A DNA stretch of 64,000 nucleotides from Ciona intestinalis. Lineage: Eukaryota; Chordata; Ascidiacea; Phlebobranchia; Cionidae. Positions within the stretch are counted from its first letter, which is position 1. The number at the start of each line of letters is the position of its first letter. The stretch is from assembly GCF_000224145.3 (NCBI RefSeq), contig NC_020174.2, positions 3,663,026 through 3,727,025 on the forward strand, written 5' to 3'. The notes beneath the pieces were generated by a model. It saw nothing but the letters and a program-made list of their open reading frames with translations. It ran no database searches and had not been told where the DNA came from. Position numbers and translations under genes: made by a program. Of the stretch, positions 12,101 through 23,700 are shown piece by piece.

Positions 12101-15100
12101 CAAATTACATCAGATGTTGAACTTGTGGAGGTAAGAGCTTCAGGAAATTTGATTACAGTTTTGTTGTGTGTTTCCGATATTTCCGGGCAGATTGCTGAAA
12201 AAAATATTTGCTTGGACATAGGTTTTATTTACCATACATGCAAATATATATGTTTAAAATACGTACCGATATCACAAGTTTTCCCTTTATATGCGCCTGT
12301 ACAATTGCATTTAAAATCAGGATCAACAGCGGTGCACTTGTTTCCATTGCACGCGTTCTCGGAAGAACAATATTTAGCTGTAATAGTAATATGAATTAAG
12401 CACTACGCCTATAAGTTGTATTAACCAAACGACGCCTTACCAGATGTACAATTATCTCCACTCCATCCTTCAATACAAGTACATTCATATGAACCAGATA
12501 AGTCACCCTTGCAATCACCGTGGCCATTACATGTAATACCAACGCAAGGATCTGAAAAAAATCGACTTTAAGAGTGCGTTCATAATGAGATTTCTTAATA
12601 AACAGAATCTTGTTTCACCACTTCTTTAATAATATTAGCGATATGTATATGAATGAATATAACTTACTTTATCCTCGTGTGGCAGGAAAACGACAGGCGT
12701 TATATTACTGGTGTTTGTTTCATACACCTCGTGTTAGCTTAATTACGAGTTACAATGTTTGTTACTTTATAGGCGGTTATTTTTTGGATGTTTTCATTTC
12801 TTGTGTATGGCTGATAATTTGGCCAACTCATTAGTGACCACTGGTCTGGAGCAATTGCTGTTATAACTGTCTTGCCCAAGGACACATAACGCCCACAATG
12901 ATAGCTGCGACAAGCCTTAAACCCAATACCTCTAGAATATAAGCAGGCGCGCTAACTTTGCCACGACGACAGACATGTATAATAGCCTACGATCTCTTTC
13001 CAGCTATATACCTTCAACATTGCATGTGTCCCCAATAAACCCGGCATCACAAAGGCAGGTAAAGCCGTTCTCTATGACCGAACATGCGCCATGATCTCCA
13101 CATGGCGTATCAGAACAACTTCCCGAAACTGAATCAACAAAGATCAAAAGTAAAAAAAAATGTGGTAGGTCGGAGTAAGATGAGAAATGTTTTCATATTC
13201 TTTTATTGTCCTATTTTGTAGTAAACACACAATATTCACAGAAATACCATAGCCTTATGACTCTAAACGATCGTTGGTAATCGTTCAAAACAGATCAATA
13301 TAGAATATTATTTGCTAAAGTTATCCTATTTTACCCAACAGTACTATATATACCAACTAAAGGTGGCTGTACACAGTATCCGGCGTGCGAATTCACATGC
13401 GAAGTCGTATGCAAACCCGTGTCCAATTCCGCATGCGGCAGCGAAATCCGGACAAAACAGACAAAACAGACGAATTCCGGATACTGTGTACAGCCACCTT
13501 AATTTATTTTCTACAAACCCGAGTTGTCACAAGTATCTCCATCATAGTTTTTGTCACACGTACAATTCCATTCGCCATCTACTGAATAACATGTACCATT
13601 TCCACTACACGGGGTAGCAGTACTACACTCATCTGCAAATAAACGTTGCTTGCTTAATAACAAGAGAGCAGAGCTTCAATAAAAGGGCACGTACCGGTAT
13701 ACAGCAATATAAAAACGTATATGTAAATGCTCATTGTAAACTTCTTCTTGAATTATAAACTTAGCCATTCCCTAAAAACGCTCGTTTATGTAAATTTGGA
13801 CAAACGTTAATTACTCGATTGGGCAAATAAAATAATGAATTTTGACGATGAATAGTAAGCCTTATATTCAACCTTTGTTTTATTTGGTCGAATCAAAGTA
13901 TTTTTTTTCTAACAACTAACCGTATGTCTTGCACTGTCCACCGCTATACCCGTCCTCACATTCACAACTCGCAGAATTGGTAGAAATTCCAGGAACGCAT
14001 TTTCCATGACCGTTGCAATAGTCCGAGGTCAGACATATACCTTAAATGTATTTTAACTGAATCAATTTTCTCTTACTTGAAAGTTTTCAATCGCTGCTAA
14101 TACAGTTGTATACTTTAGATCCAACAATAGTTAGTAACAAGAATATTTCATACATAGAGTAGTTTACGGGGGAATGGGACACCTTTCATTCTATTTTCTT
14201 CTTCTATATAGGGTAGTATACAAAGATTATTTACAGAATTATATAATCGTGTCCCAAGTTCCTAAAAGAGCGCTGGTAATTGTTCAAAACACGATTAGGA
14301 AATATGGAATTTAGGTGCTAACGGTTATCCCATCTTAACTCACAGTATACTATATTAACAAATATTGGTTGTGTATCACACTAAGCTTTGGTTTTTAATG
14401 TTCAAAATATTACCTTGTTCATTACATCGATCTCCAAACCAATTTTCTGTGCAGTTACAAGCGTTATCTGTACATTCACCGTGACCATTACATGGGTTTA
14501 ACACGGAACAAAACTCTAAAAAAAAACATTAACGATAAGGGTAGTTATGAAATACAGAAAGCAAACGGGAATAACCGATTTTAAATAATATAAAATATAT
14601 ATAAAACAAACTTACTAGTATTTTCACAATCCTTTCCTTCCCAAATTCCAGTACAATTGCAAGTGTAGCTATCCAAAACTTCGCCTTGTTCACAAGCCCC
14701 TTGCCCGTTGCAGGCGTTTGGCATAAAGCAATTCCCTGAAGAGATACAAACGAGTACAGGTTTACTTTAAAATCTTATAAAATATGTTTTTACCGATGTT
14801 CAAATTTAAAGTTACACAGGCTTAACTGGCGTTACAGCAAATCGAAGCCAACAAGTTAAAGGCTGGTATACACGAAAAGTAAATTGACCTGTGAAAGTCC
14901 AAAATGTTAATAGTTAAGCTGCTTGTTAACTTATAATGATTTCGAAGTCATTTATTTTTAAGTAATGAGATTTTATACCGAAGTTTAAACTTATAAACAA
15001 ATATGTTTTGTAGTAAAAGATGGGACACATTTACATTTTGTTTCATTTGGTAGTAAACTATAGTAAACAAAGAAAATTCAAATAAATATAACACCACATC

Positions 15101-15802
15101 CTTACGACTCCCATAGATCGTTATAAATTATATTAAACACGATCAGAATCTTTGTATATTATGTGCTAAAGGTGTACCGTCCTTTTCATCCCACTATATT
15201 AGTCTTTACTTCTTACCTAAAACACATCCTTTTGTACTGTTGACGAATCTGTCAATACAAACGCACTTTTCCCCATTAAACTCTTCGTTTGTCCCACATA
15301 TATCACCATCACCACTTTCTTCAAATATTGTACCTGACCATTTGTTTTTTACCACCTCTGAAGAAAAAATCCTGATATTTAGAAATACTGAGTAAACATA
15401 TAGTAGGGTGGGGGAAGATAGGACACATTTTTATTCTATTTTTTCGTCCCATTTGGCAGTAAACAAAGAACATTCAAAGAATTAAAAAAACGTATACTCA
15501 CGAATCCCATAAGCCGTTGTTAATTGTTTAACACACGAGCAGTTGTGATAATATATGCTAAAGGTGTTCTATCTTCTCCCACCCAACTATATATTTTAAA
15601 TATTTAAATAAAAGTCATGCAGAAATGAAATTACCAATAACTACGATGTAGTAATATGAAAATTTCCCATATTTCTGAGCAAATATTTTGAACAAATAGA
15701 ATAAAATAAATATAAAGAGTAAAATAAAACGATTTTTTTACCTTTTACGCTGATTGAACCAATTACCAAGCACGACAATATAAAGTAACAAACACGAAGC
15801 AT
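9141..15802 (-). CDS. Single-pass membrane protein with EGF repeats, HormR-like module and GAIN/GPS-like region
   Basis: Eighteen exons: 15802-15742, 15357-15217, 14735-14616, 14515-14414, 14040-13921, 13632-13519, 13128-13012, 12551-12441, 12377-12267, 12194-12081, 11764-11538, 11257-11178, 10907-10813, 10746-10594, 10181-10036, 9976-9791, 9722-9543, 9182-9141. All are phase-consistent and total 739 residues. Order: signal peptide (1-20, MLRVCYFILSCLVIGSIS); a four-Cys half EGF (to 67); seven six-Cys EGF modules (68-332), one per exon with phase-1 borders; a HormR-like Cys module with CPEISE, ICPPGT and KQC...DC (333-400); a GAIN-like Ser/Thr-rich region (400-620); and a GPS-like block (C625, W628, W633, C639, C654, C656). 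The usual H-L-T/S cleavage site reads S-A-G. A membrane helix (IAGIVVGCVAFVVILAVLIY, 683-702) precedes CCCC and a Lys-rich short tail ending SQDQHSES. The ectodomain is that of an adhesion GPCR, but no seven-helix region follows. Presumably a surface adhesion or receptor protein. Ligand unknown. Confidence 0.88.
9315..9519 (+). repeat. MITE copy (family A)
   Basis: Ends 24 bases from the donor of the membrane-helix exon (9543). Confidence 0.8.
10339..10532 (+). repeat. MITE copy (family A)
   Basis: Left end reads GTACTGTGGGGTAAGATGGG. The right end is intact. Confidence 0.85.
10966..11163 (-). repeat. MITE copy (family A)
   Basis: Sits in the intron between exons 11178-11257 and 10813-10907. 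Its end is about 15 bases from the donor at 11177. Confidence 0.85.
11336..11489 (+). repeat. Degenerate MITE (family B)
   Basis: Starts GTACTGTGGGGTAAGATAGG. The interior resembles the copy at 21998-22182 rather than the main family. Confidence 0.6.
11842..12037 (-). repeat. MITE copy (family A)
   Basis: Near-consensus copy with both terminal repeats, inserted at a TA-rich site. Confidence 0.9.
12645..12975 (-). repeat. tRNA-derived SINE
   Basis: Almost full-length copy in an intron between two EGF exons. The tRNA-like head is at the right end (GCGCGCC and GGTTTAAGG blocks on the minus strand). The tail at the left shares tatcctcgtgtggc and ggtgtttg(t)tt(c)atacacctcg with other copies. Confidence 0.7.
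13163..13349 (-). repeat. Degenerate MITE copy (family A)
   Basis: Diverged termini (ggtaggtcggagtaagatga; the right end reads cctattttacccaacagtac). It abuts a different inverted-repeat element on its right. Confidence 0.7.
13358..13501. repeat. Second inverted-repeat element (MITE-like)
   Basis: The left end, AAGGTGGCTGTACACAGTAT, reappears inverted at the right end, giving arms of about 24 bases around an interior of roughly 90 bases containing acaaaacagacaaaacagac. It ends 18 bases from the exon at 13519. I see no other copy in the window. Confidence 0.7.
14155..14353 (-). repeat. Degenerate MITE copy (family A)
   Basis: Recognisable by gggacacctttcattctatt and the inverted end catcttaactcac, with several small changes. 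Confidence 0.65.
15011..15198 (-). repeat. MITE copy (family A), diverged
   Basis: The left terminal repeat is shortened. The interior matches the family. The right end is about 18 bases from the exon at 15217. Confidence 0.7.
15401..15592 (-). repeat. MITE copy (family A)
   Basis: Good left terminus TAGTAGGGTGGGGGAAGATA. It lies in intron 1 of the EGF-GAIN gene. Confidence 0.85.
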
Positions 15803-16228
15803 CTTTATAATATGTAGAAAAATATACAAGCTTAAACTAAAGCAGAGAAATCTATAAATAGAAAACAACTTTCACTTTCTTGATTTCGAAATCCGCCTTT
15901 ACTCAATACCACACCACAAGACTATCATTGTGGGATGAGGTAATAATTTTATAAGCAAACCTGGGCGTTTGACAACAGCGTCCTGATTCCATGGCAACAT
16001 AGATAAGCTACGTTAATGAATGCACATACAAAGACACACGGACGGTTTAATAGGTGACGTATTACACCCTGCTGTCCAACCAAGCAGTGGTAATAAAGTG
16101 AACGCGTTAAGAGAAGGAGCCTACGATCAGTGATATATGGAAGGCACGCTGTCAATATTTGGTATCTGGTTTACAGCCTATGTGCTATAAAACGAAAACT
16201 GAAGGCTTTGTTTAAGTATGTAATCATA

Positions 16229-16350
16229 TAGTACAGTGGCGAAATATGGGATACTAACAATTGACAATGGGTCGCGGGCCACGGTTATATAATTCTGTAA
16301 ATACACTCCAAAAAGTTTACTAATAAATAGAACAAGAAAATAAAACAAAA
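16229..16350 (+). repeat. Truncated MITE remnant
   Basis: Starts tagtacagtggcgaaatatg. The interior is partly preserved and the right terminus is lost. Confidence 0.5.
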
Positions 16351-16405
16351 ATATGTATTACCAAGAAAAATATGTCTTATCAATAATGTCCTGTCTTTTT
16401 CCGTA

Positions 16406-16537
16406 TAGTACTGGGGGAAAAATGGGACATTTTCAGCACAGGGTAGGGGAAGATGGGATGGGACAGGGGAAGATGGGATACCAAATGGGAGAAGAAAATA
16501 GAATTAAAAAGTGTCCAACATTCCCCCACCTTACACT
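16406..16537 (+). repeat. Rearranged MITE copy
   Basis: The gggaagatggga block of the left terminus occurs three times in a row before the right half, pointing to internal duplication plus deletion of the middle. Confidence 0.6.
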
Positions 16538-17582
16538 TATGCAACAGGTTGTGGTATTTTAATAAGGAAGTATCCAGGCTCGCTTACCATGAACCTCAGA
16601 ATTGATTCAAGGCGCGTCAAACATAACTGCTGTCGTTCGATGTGTAATGATTATAAAAAGATATTTGTTGAACCAAAGTTCATAGTACAGTTGACACTAA
16701 TGGTGTGTCGTTACCCCCCACGAAGCCACCCGCCTAAACAACAAATATACAGACAGCTTGAATTTCAAATCTGCAGTAAACATTTACCGTAAATTGCTGA
16801 AAGCAAGTGGTTACTAATAGGCTGGAACCGACCTTCGAAAAAAAACGTAGCCTCTAATTTGCATATATGTATTGTAACATGTACTGCCCCAGAACGCAAA
16901 GGTAAATCTTTTTTTAGTCCCTCAAAAATTAGTAAGTCTAAAGTTGTCGAAATATTTAATCTACATGATTTTCAACAGGACTACATCGGAAATTTCATCA
17001 TAATATTTTTTTTATCTCTAGGTATTATAATGTATAAAATGGCGAAAAAATTAAACTACATAATTTCCAACACGAGTGAAATTATTACACTTTATTACGA
17101 GCAATCCGACGCATAGGCAAGTATATAGAATATTGTAATGCACAGTTTGCCAGTTTCTCATACTTTACGCACAGCAATGCCAGTAGTTCTGTACTATGAC
17201 CACGGCAATTTACGAAAACAACACAGATGTGCTACAGACGGTCAGACTAAAATTTGTGGTTCAAAAACGATAAAACGCTTCTATAAAACGGATATCGTGA
17301 TAAAAGTTTTTCTGGGTAAAAAGTAAAATAAAAAATTGTGGGTTCGAATTAAAAATGACCTAACACTGAATTTCCGTCGGCAAAAGGCACTTTACAGATA
17401 AAATATTTCAAAATTAAACTGGTAGTTTTCCAGAGTGAATGTAATTCACATCATCTGAACTTTGAACAAAAAAATCACAAAATTTAACGAAATGAAGCTA
17501 TAAATAATGCTTCGCGAATTCGAAGTGAGATACCTCAAAACGGCCGCTTCGGGTACTACTGTGACGTCATACACGATATAAG

Positions 17583-17588
17583 TTTATT
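17583..17588 (-). terminator. Candidate polyadenylation signal of RAR
   Basis: AATAAA on the minus strand, about 165 bases past the RAR stop codon. Confidence 0.5.
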
Positions 17589-17750
17589 TTTTACAATGGC
17601 AAGAAGGCTGACACCCCATGAATGTGACGTCACAAATAAAATTGTGATGCTTGGTGTGCAAAGACGCTTACCACAATAAGCGAATTGCACAACATAATTA
17701 ACACTATTATTATGAATGAATTGGATTTGTGACGTAATCACGAGAGCATC

Positions 17751-20700
17751 TTATTCGACCTCGTCGTTTTCCAACATCTCGGACATAAGGGGTGGCATGG
17801 CTCCGCACGGAATCTCGGTTTTTACAGTTACTACTCTGTCAGCGCCTATAACAAAACTTTAATTACTATCTTCGAATACAGTAGTGAATATACGCAAGAG
17901 AAAATGGGATATGCCTGATAAATTTGGACAACCGATTAGTAACCACTGGGTTGGAGCAATTGCAGTTAAGTTTCTTGCCCAGAACACATACGCCCACAGT
18001 GGTAGCAGCGACGAGCATTGATTGAACCCATTACTTCTGGGTTACAAGCAGGCGCGCTTACCACTTTACCACGGCGCCGGAATAAAACAGAAGCTTAGCT
18101 TATTCAGAAAACGCGGTCTTACTAAGCAGACAAGACACCCATGTTTAACTGTGCAATTAAGCTAAAATAAAATCAGAAATTTCATATTTCATAAACCAAC
18201 CTTTCAAGCTGATGCTTCGAAGGTCTGAGATTTTAATTATAAGTTTTGGAAAAACTTGTGGCGTGTGCGGCCTTCTTTTCCGAGCATAATATTTCAAACC
18301 TTCGACCAAAGACTCTTGCAGCAACTCAACTTTGTCGGGCTCCTCGAGGTCAACTCGATCTGTGACGTAACAATGCTGTTAGTTTGGTTGCCATGGCGAT
18401 TATGACGTCGGGTCGCTGCTATCATTGTGGGCGTATGTGTTCTTGGGCAAGATCATTTTTTACGGCCATTACTACAACTACAACCAAGCGGTCACTAATA
18501 GGTTGTCTAAATTCTCAGCCGTACAGAAAAACAATCACCCACAAAGTTACATAGGTGATAAATCATAAGCGGACACGAGGTGTATAAAACAGAACACCCA
18601 TGTTAGAACCACTGTAATGGCTCCGCCATGGGGGAATAACTAAACTACATAAGTGTTAACTTATAAGAGGGCACGAAAAGTATGAAACAGAACACCCTGT
18701 TATGACAACTGCGCCTCCACACAAGAAAAAAGCTAATTTCATTCATTAATTCATTCTTGTAAAAATTTTGAGGTGTATAGATACCTGCGGATACGAGACA
18801 AATAGCACTGAGCAAGCCGATTTCTGTGGCGTCAGCGTTTAACGGATGCAAAGATTGTGCGAACGAGAAAACCTGTGTAACGTTGTGTTAATGGGGGAAT
18901 CTGATTGGTGGATTGCAAACAAACCTGTTCCGTAATTGGTCCGAACCCGCACACCCTCATTTGTTTGCGTGTAAGTGTGAGGCCATCCGAGAAAGTCATC
19001 GTGTCGTGCTCTGGTGAAAACCGTGAGCAAATTCGAAGAAACTGTCAAGGAATTCATATTAAAATCGATGTCCGCTTAGATTATAAAATGAAGAAACTCA
19101 CCAGCACTTCTAGGCAAGCGCATTTCAACAGCGTAATTTGGTCAGCTATTGTGAAGTCCTGGAACCCTGGGATCCCCTTAGCGAACTCTACTATCTTCAC
19201 AATACATTTGGTGGATAGTTCAGCGAATTTCTCCCATAAGTTGCTGTCCGTCTTCGCACTAGTGTCTTTCACAATCGGCGGGGAAGGCTGCGATTGGTTT
19301 GATTTTGACCATGGCAATTAAAAGGCGCCGGGTATGCTTAACTATGGCATGCAAATTGACCGCATATGACATGAGCGGTTATAAATAACGAGCATAAGAA
19401 TCAAGTTGGCTTTATAGAGGAACTAGACATGAGGAATTGCTTTGGTAATATGATGCTATGTACCGTGGTGCCTGCCAACACGTACTTGGGCTGATCAATA
19501 TTGAAAGGTTGTTTCCTGTGCTTGTTTTAAATAAGCAAGCCATTTTAAACTGAGTTTGCTTAAATTAAACATTCGTGTCTTGGTTTTACGTGTTTGTTGC
19601 GGAACATGCAAATTATTTTCGAATTATTAAATTAACAATTTTGAACTTACATCGCCCGGGAACTAATTAATGAAATTGAATTAAATGGGAAGAAAAGAAT
19701 AAAATGGTTAGATTTAATGTTAAAAACCACCTTTTTTACAAAACTTACAATTTGATATTTCTTTAATTCTGAGCTGAGTGGAAAAGTTTCAACATGAAAT
19801 TTATGAACAGATGTAACTAACGCTTCGATTTCAGGTGAACACGAAGGCTCGTCAACTCCATTCTGATCCGACTTTCCTTCCTTTTCCTTTCCACGCTTCT
19901 TGTTACGATCGTTTCTGACCGCTAGACGGAGCAAGAGCATATGAATATTCACGACTAGGTATGTAATTTGTAAAACAGTATTTTTGTTTTTTTGGGACTT
20001 TAAAGTAACGTCTAAAAAGTGCCAACCAAGTAGCGTGCCGCAAAATAGATTAAAATTACTAATTAAGTGTTGTTTTTAACTGTAAGATTACAGGTCTAAA
20101 ATGTGGTATAGCACACACAAAAAGTATCGTCTAAAAAGTAGCGCCACGAAATAGATTAAAATCTGAATTTTTTTGGAACATTTTTAGCATGTGTTTAAAT
20201 TCAAAATTAAGATTTTTAAAATTCGGTATTGCACACATAAATTCAGCCAGAGTATTAAATGTGGTAGACTTAAAAAATTTGAGAATATCGAGGTTTAAGA
20301 ACTTGCAGCCACTTACATTCACGTAGCATCCCAGCTTGGATGCATTTCTGCAAGCGGCAATACTGACATCGGCTCCTTGTAGACTTGTTGATGAGACATT
20401 GTTTGTTACGATGACAAGTATACTGCATGTTCTTCTGCACACTACGTCGAAAGAAGCCCTGTGTATAATGCATGTAACGTTACTATGATTCAACGATGAC
20501 ACAGAAGTGTTATTATTGAGAAACAAACTAACTAAACAACGTGCGTAATAAAACGAACGCGACCGAATTAACCCGTTGAAGATTTTAAATTAAGAATTGT
20601 CACTGACGCATGTCATTGCTGTCTAGCTCTAAGTTGCTGGAAGCAAAAACATTCCTGTTCGCTAAAAGAATCTAAGAAATTGTTTTACCGCGAGTTAGTT

Positions 20701-23700
20701 GCGTGTCGACTATTTTTCGTAACTTAACTCGTGATTGTTAAAATAAGAAATAATGAGCTAATCTAATTTCGGTTTGAAAAGTAATGAGTGTAAAGCTCGG
20801 GTGAAAAATGACCCAAAGATTTGTGTTCACCAAACACAAGGGAAGGTACAGTAAACTCGGTAACTTCTCTTGCAGGGCATGGGCAAAGGAACTGCGAAAA
20901 ATTCCAATGCCAACACCTTATTTGGCGCTGCTTGCAACAACTCGGCTGACACGTTCGCATTAGTTGGACGATGATACACGACCACTCATTTATCTTTTTG
21001 CGCGGATACAAAACACGTTTAGCTTAAAACGAAGCACGAACCACTTAGTTTGGTTGTACAGTAACATCAAGCAGAAAAATTGCCGTCAGTAACTCGATAT
21101 ATAGCATGCACATCTACAGGCGACCATGCGAAAAGTTGGCCAGGCTAACTAGGGCGTTAAGGGCAGCAGACGTGGTGTCTGATCTGACACAACTGCGAAA
21201 ACGTCCGGAGCTTTAGTTTTTCTAACTATTCTGACAGGTTGAATCATTTAAGTAGTAGTAGTGTCACAAGAGGACACTATCATTAAATGAGTAGGTGGCC
21301 GGTATCATTCGGACAATTTGTTGAAATTAAACCGAATCGTATTTCTTTAGAATAACTGTTTATACAACAGACGGGTGGGGAAAATGCGATCATTAGTTTA
21401 AACGAAACACAACTGACCCAAAACTACCACGACTCTCTAAATTAAGTTACCTAAAATTTACCCCATTTGACCTTGTTTTAAACCAACATATTATGTACGA
21501 GTGATTCAATATAAGTATAGTAGGATAGGGGAAGATGGGACACCTTTAGCACATAATATCCAAATATCCTGATCTTGTTTTAAACAATTAACAACGGTCT
21601 ATGAAAGTTGTGAGGATACAGTTTTAAAATTCTTTATATGTTCTTTGTTTACTACTAAATGCGACGAGAAAATAGAACAAAAAAGGTGTCCCATATTCCC
21701 CCACCCTATACTGTATGCAATTGCTATGCTTATCAATCATAGTGCTTTCAAACATAGTCTATGCGGGGCGTTAGAAAACCAACATAATAAACAGCGTGAT
21801 GTCCCCGGTTCTATTATTCTAAGTAGGTTAGATTGTAAGAGCATTGTAAATTGCGTGGCGAGGATTATTATACGACCCTTGAGTGACCAGGACAACCAGG
21901 CAAGATCATTTCCGAAACTAACAATGATATCGGAAGAACAAAGTCCGGCTAATTGCGAACCGGTTCGGGCGGGCGTTTTGGTATAGACGTATGTGTGGTA
22001 CTGTGGGGTAAGGCGGGATATCGTTAGCACCAAATCCCATATTTCTCGATCGTGTTTTATGAATTAACAAAGCATTTTTAAGAGTTACGGGGATACGGTT
22101 ATATATTTCGGTATTTTTTTGTTTGTTACAATTGGGACGAGAAAGGAGAACGAAAATGGTCTAATACTACCCCAACCTAATATAGTAGGGTGGGAAAAGA
22201 CGGGACACCTTTACATTCTATTTCTTGTCCCACTTGGTAGTAAACGAAAGACATTCAAACAATGATAAACCGTATTTAACGACTCGTATAGACGGTGTTA
22301 ATTGTTTAAAATATTAGGATATTTGGATATTATGTGCTAATGGTGTCCCATCTTCCCCCACCCTACAGTGTATGTACTGTAATGTGGCCAGCCTTTTTGT
22401 CAGTCACTACTTTAGTGCATTTTGCATGTCTATGAAATATATGCATATATTCTCCCACCCTACTGTATGTATGTTTGTATGTATAGTGATGAACCTACCT
22501 TGCAACCCTCGCAAGATGCCACTCCGTAATGATAACCAGATGATTTGTCTCCACATACAAAACAGGGTTTGTATATACGAGGTGGTGGGGGTGGGGAGGG
22601 CGGACATTGGCCGGGGTGAAGACCATCGGATTCCGAACCAGAGTAACTGCTGCCAGTGGATGAGAGGCCGACGCTGTCGGGAGAAGCTGAAATGAAGAAT
22701 ATTTTGTTTAAATTTATGGAAAATGTTGGAAGTTGGGTCAATGTGAGTTTGGTAGTTTATTTGGAAAAGTATGTTAAGTAGTTGTTGGGTTGTTACCCAG
22801 CAGCGTTTCTGCTATTGATTATATTGGGGTGGCTTGATTGAAAAGAGAACAAAAGTGTCAAGCAGTATAACGGTTACTCTTCAAACACTCAAGTGGTTAC
22901 CAGCTGTTATTAATGACACGTACGCTGCATTCAGAGTAACTAGTAGGTCACAAATTACGCCTAAACAGTAAGCGTCATGAAATTGCATGTAAGTCTGTTC
23001 ATCAAATTAAAATGAGAACGCGTATGCACGCTACAGGAGGCTTTAATATGTGAAATACCGCAGCAAAACCCACAACCAAGCACTCGCTTTAAGAGCCTCT
23101 CACAGTGACGTCTGCATTCAAGAACCCCGTCTGCTCCACTTAACGAAACTTAACAAGGGAATCATTCACTGCTTGTTCAATTGAAATATGAACAAATCTG
23201 TTTTCAAAGTAAAAAATAATGCTCACAGAAAATAAAAAAACAAACAATTGTACAAAACAATACATTGGTATTTTTTCCAAATTTTAAATGTTTCAAATTA
23301 ACCAAATATGGAAGGAATTTCAATTATGATGAGTTCTAGTCATCCGATCGGCGCGTTGTTCATTAGAATGATTTCGTTTACCCTCGCCACGTGTTTGGGC
23401 TATTTTTAACAAAGTTATGACGCATCCAAACTCGATTAATCTCACGTTCCTCGAACTCAACACAATTTTATAACAAATGAATTTGGATATAGATTTTATG
23501 CAAAACCGTTATCCGCGTACAACTAGTTTTTTTATCGCATACTCTAAAATTAGTCCCAAATGACGCCACTAATAACCACTGCAGACCAAAATATGTAGAG
23601 CGTTAAATTTATTGCGGAAAACGTTTCGTGCCAGTCGTAATTTTTCAATTTATCTAAGGGCTTGATTTTACGGGTGGAAGCGCCGTGGCATACGCGCAGT

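Larger units (their letters stand above)
15803..17582. other. Intergenic spacer between the EGF-GAIN and RAR genes
   Basis: Holds the presumed promoter of the EGF-GAIN gene near 15850-16200 and two MITE remnants. Two plus-strand ORFs (16859-17116, 85 codons; 17138-17326, 62 codons) show no domain I recognise and no clear splice context, so I do not call them genes. Confidence 0.45.
20459..22498. other. RAR intron between the two zinc-finger exons
   Basis: Two kilobases holding three inverted-repeat elements (21518-22370) and otherwise no feature I can support. Confidence 0.5.

Noticed and set aside
16859..17326. Two plus-strand ORFs (85 and 62 codons) in the EGF-GAIN/RAR spacer
   Set aside because: No recognisable domain, no matching splice context and no sign of coding bias. 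Chance ORFs or an eroded element are more likely.
17915..18083. Possible tRNA gene
   Set aside because: The tRNA-like head lacks a full cloverleaf and is followed by the SINE body shared with other copies, so it is a retroelement, not a functional tRNA.
18905..19321. 138-codon plus-strand ORF
   Set aside because: It is the antisense of two RAR ligand-domain exons and the intron between them.
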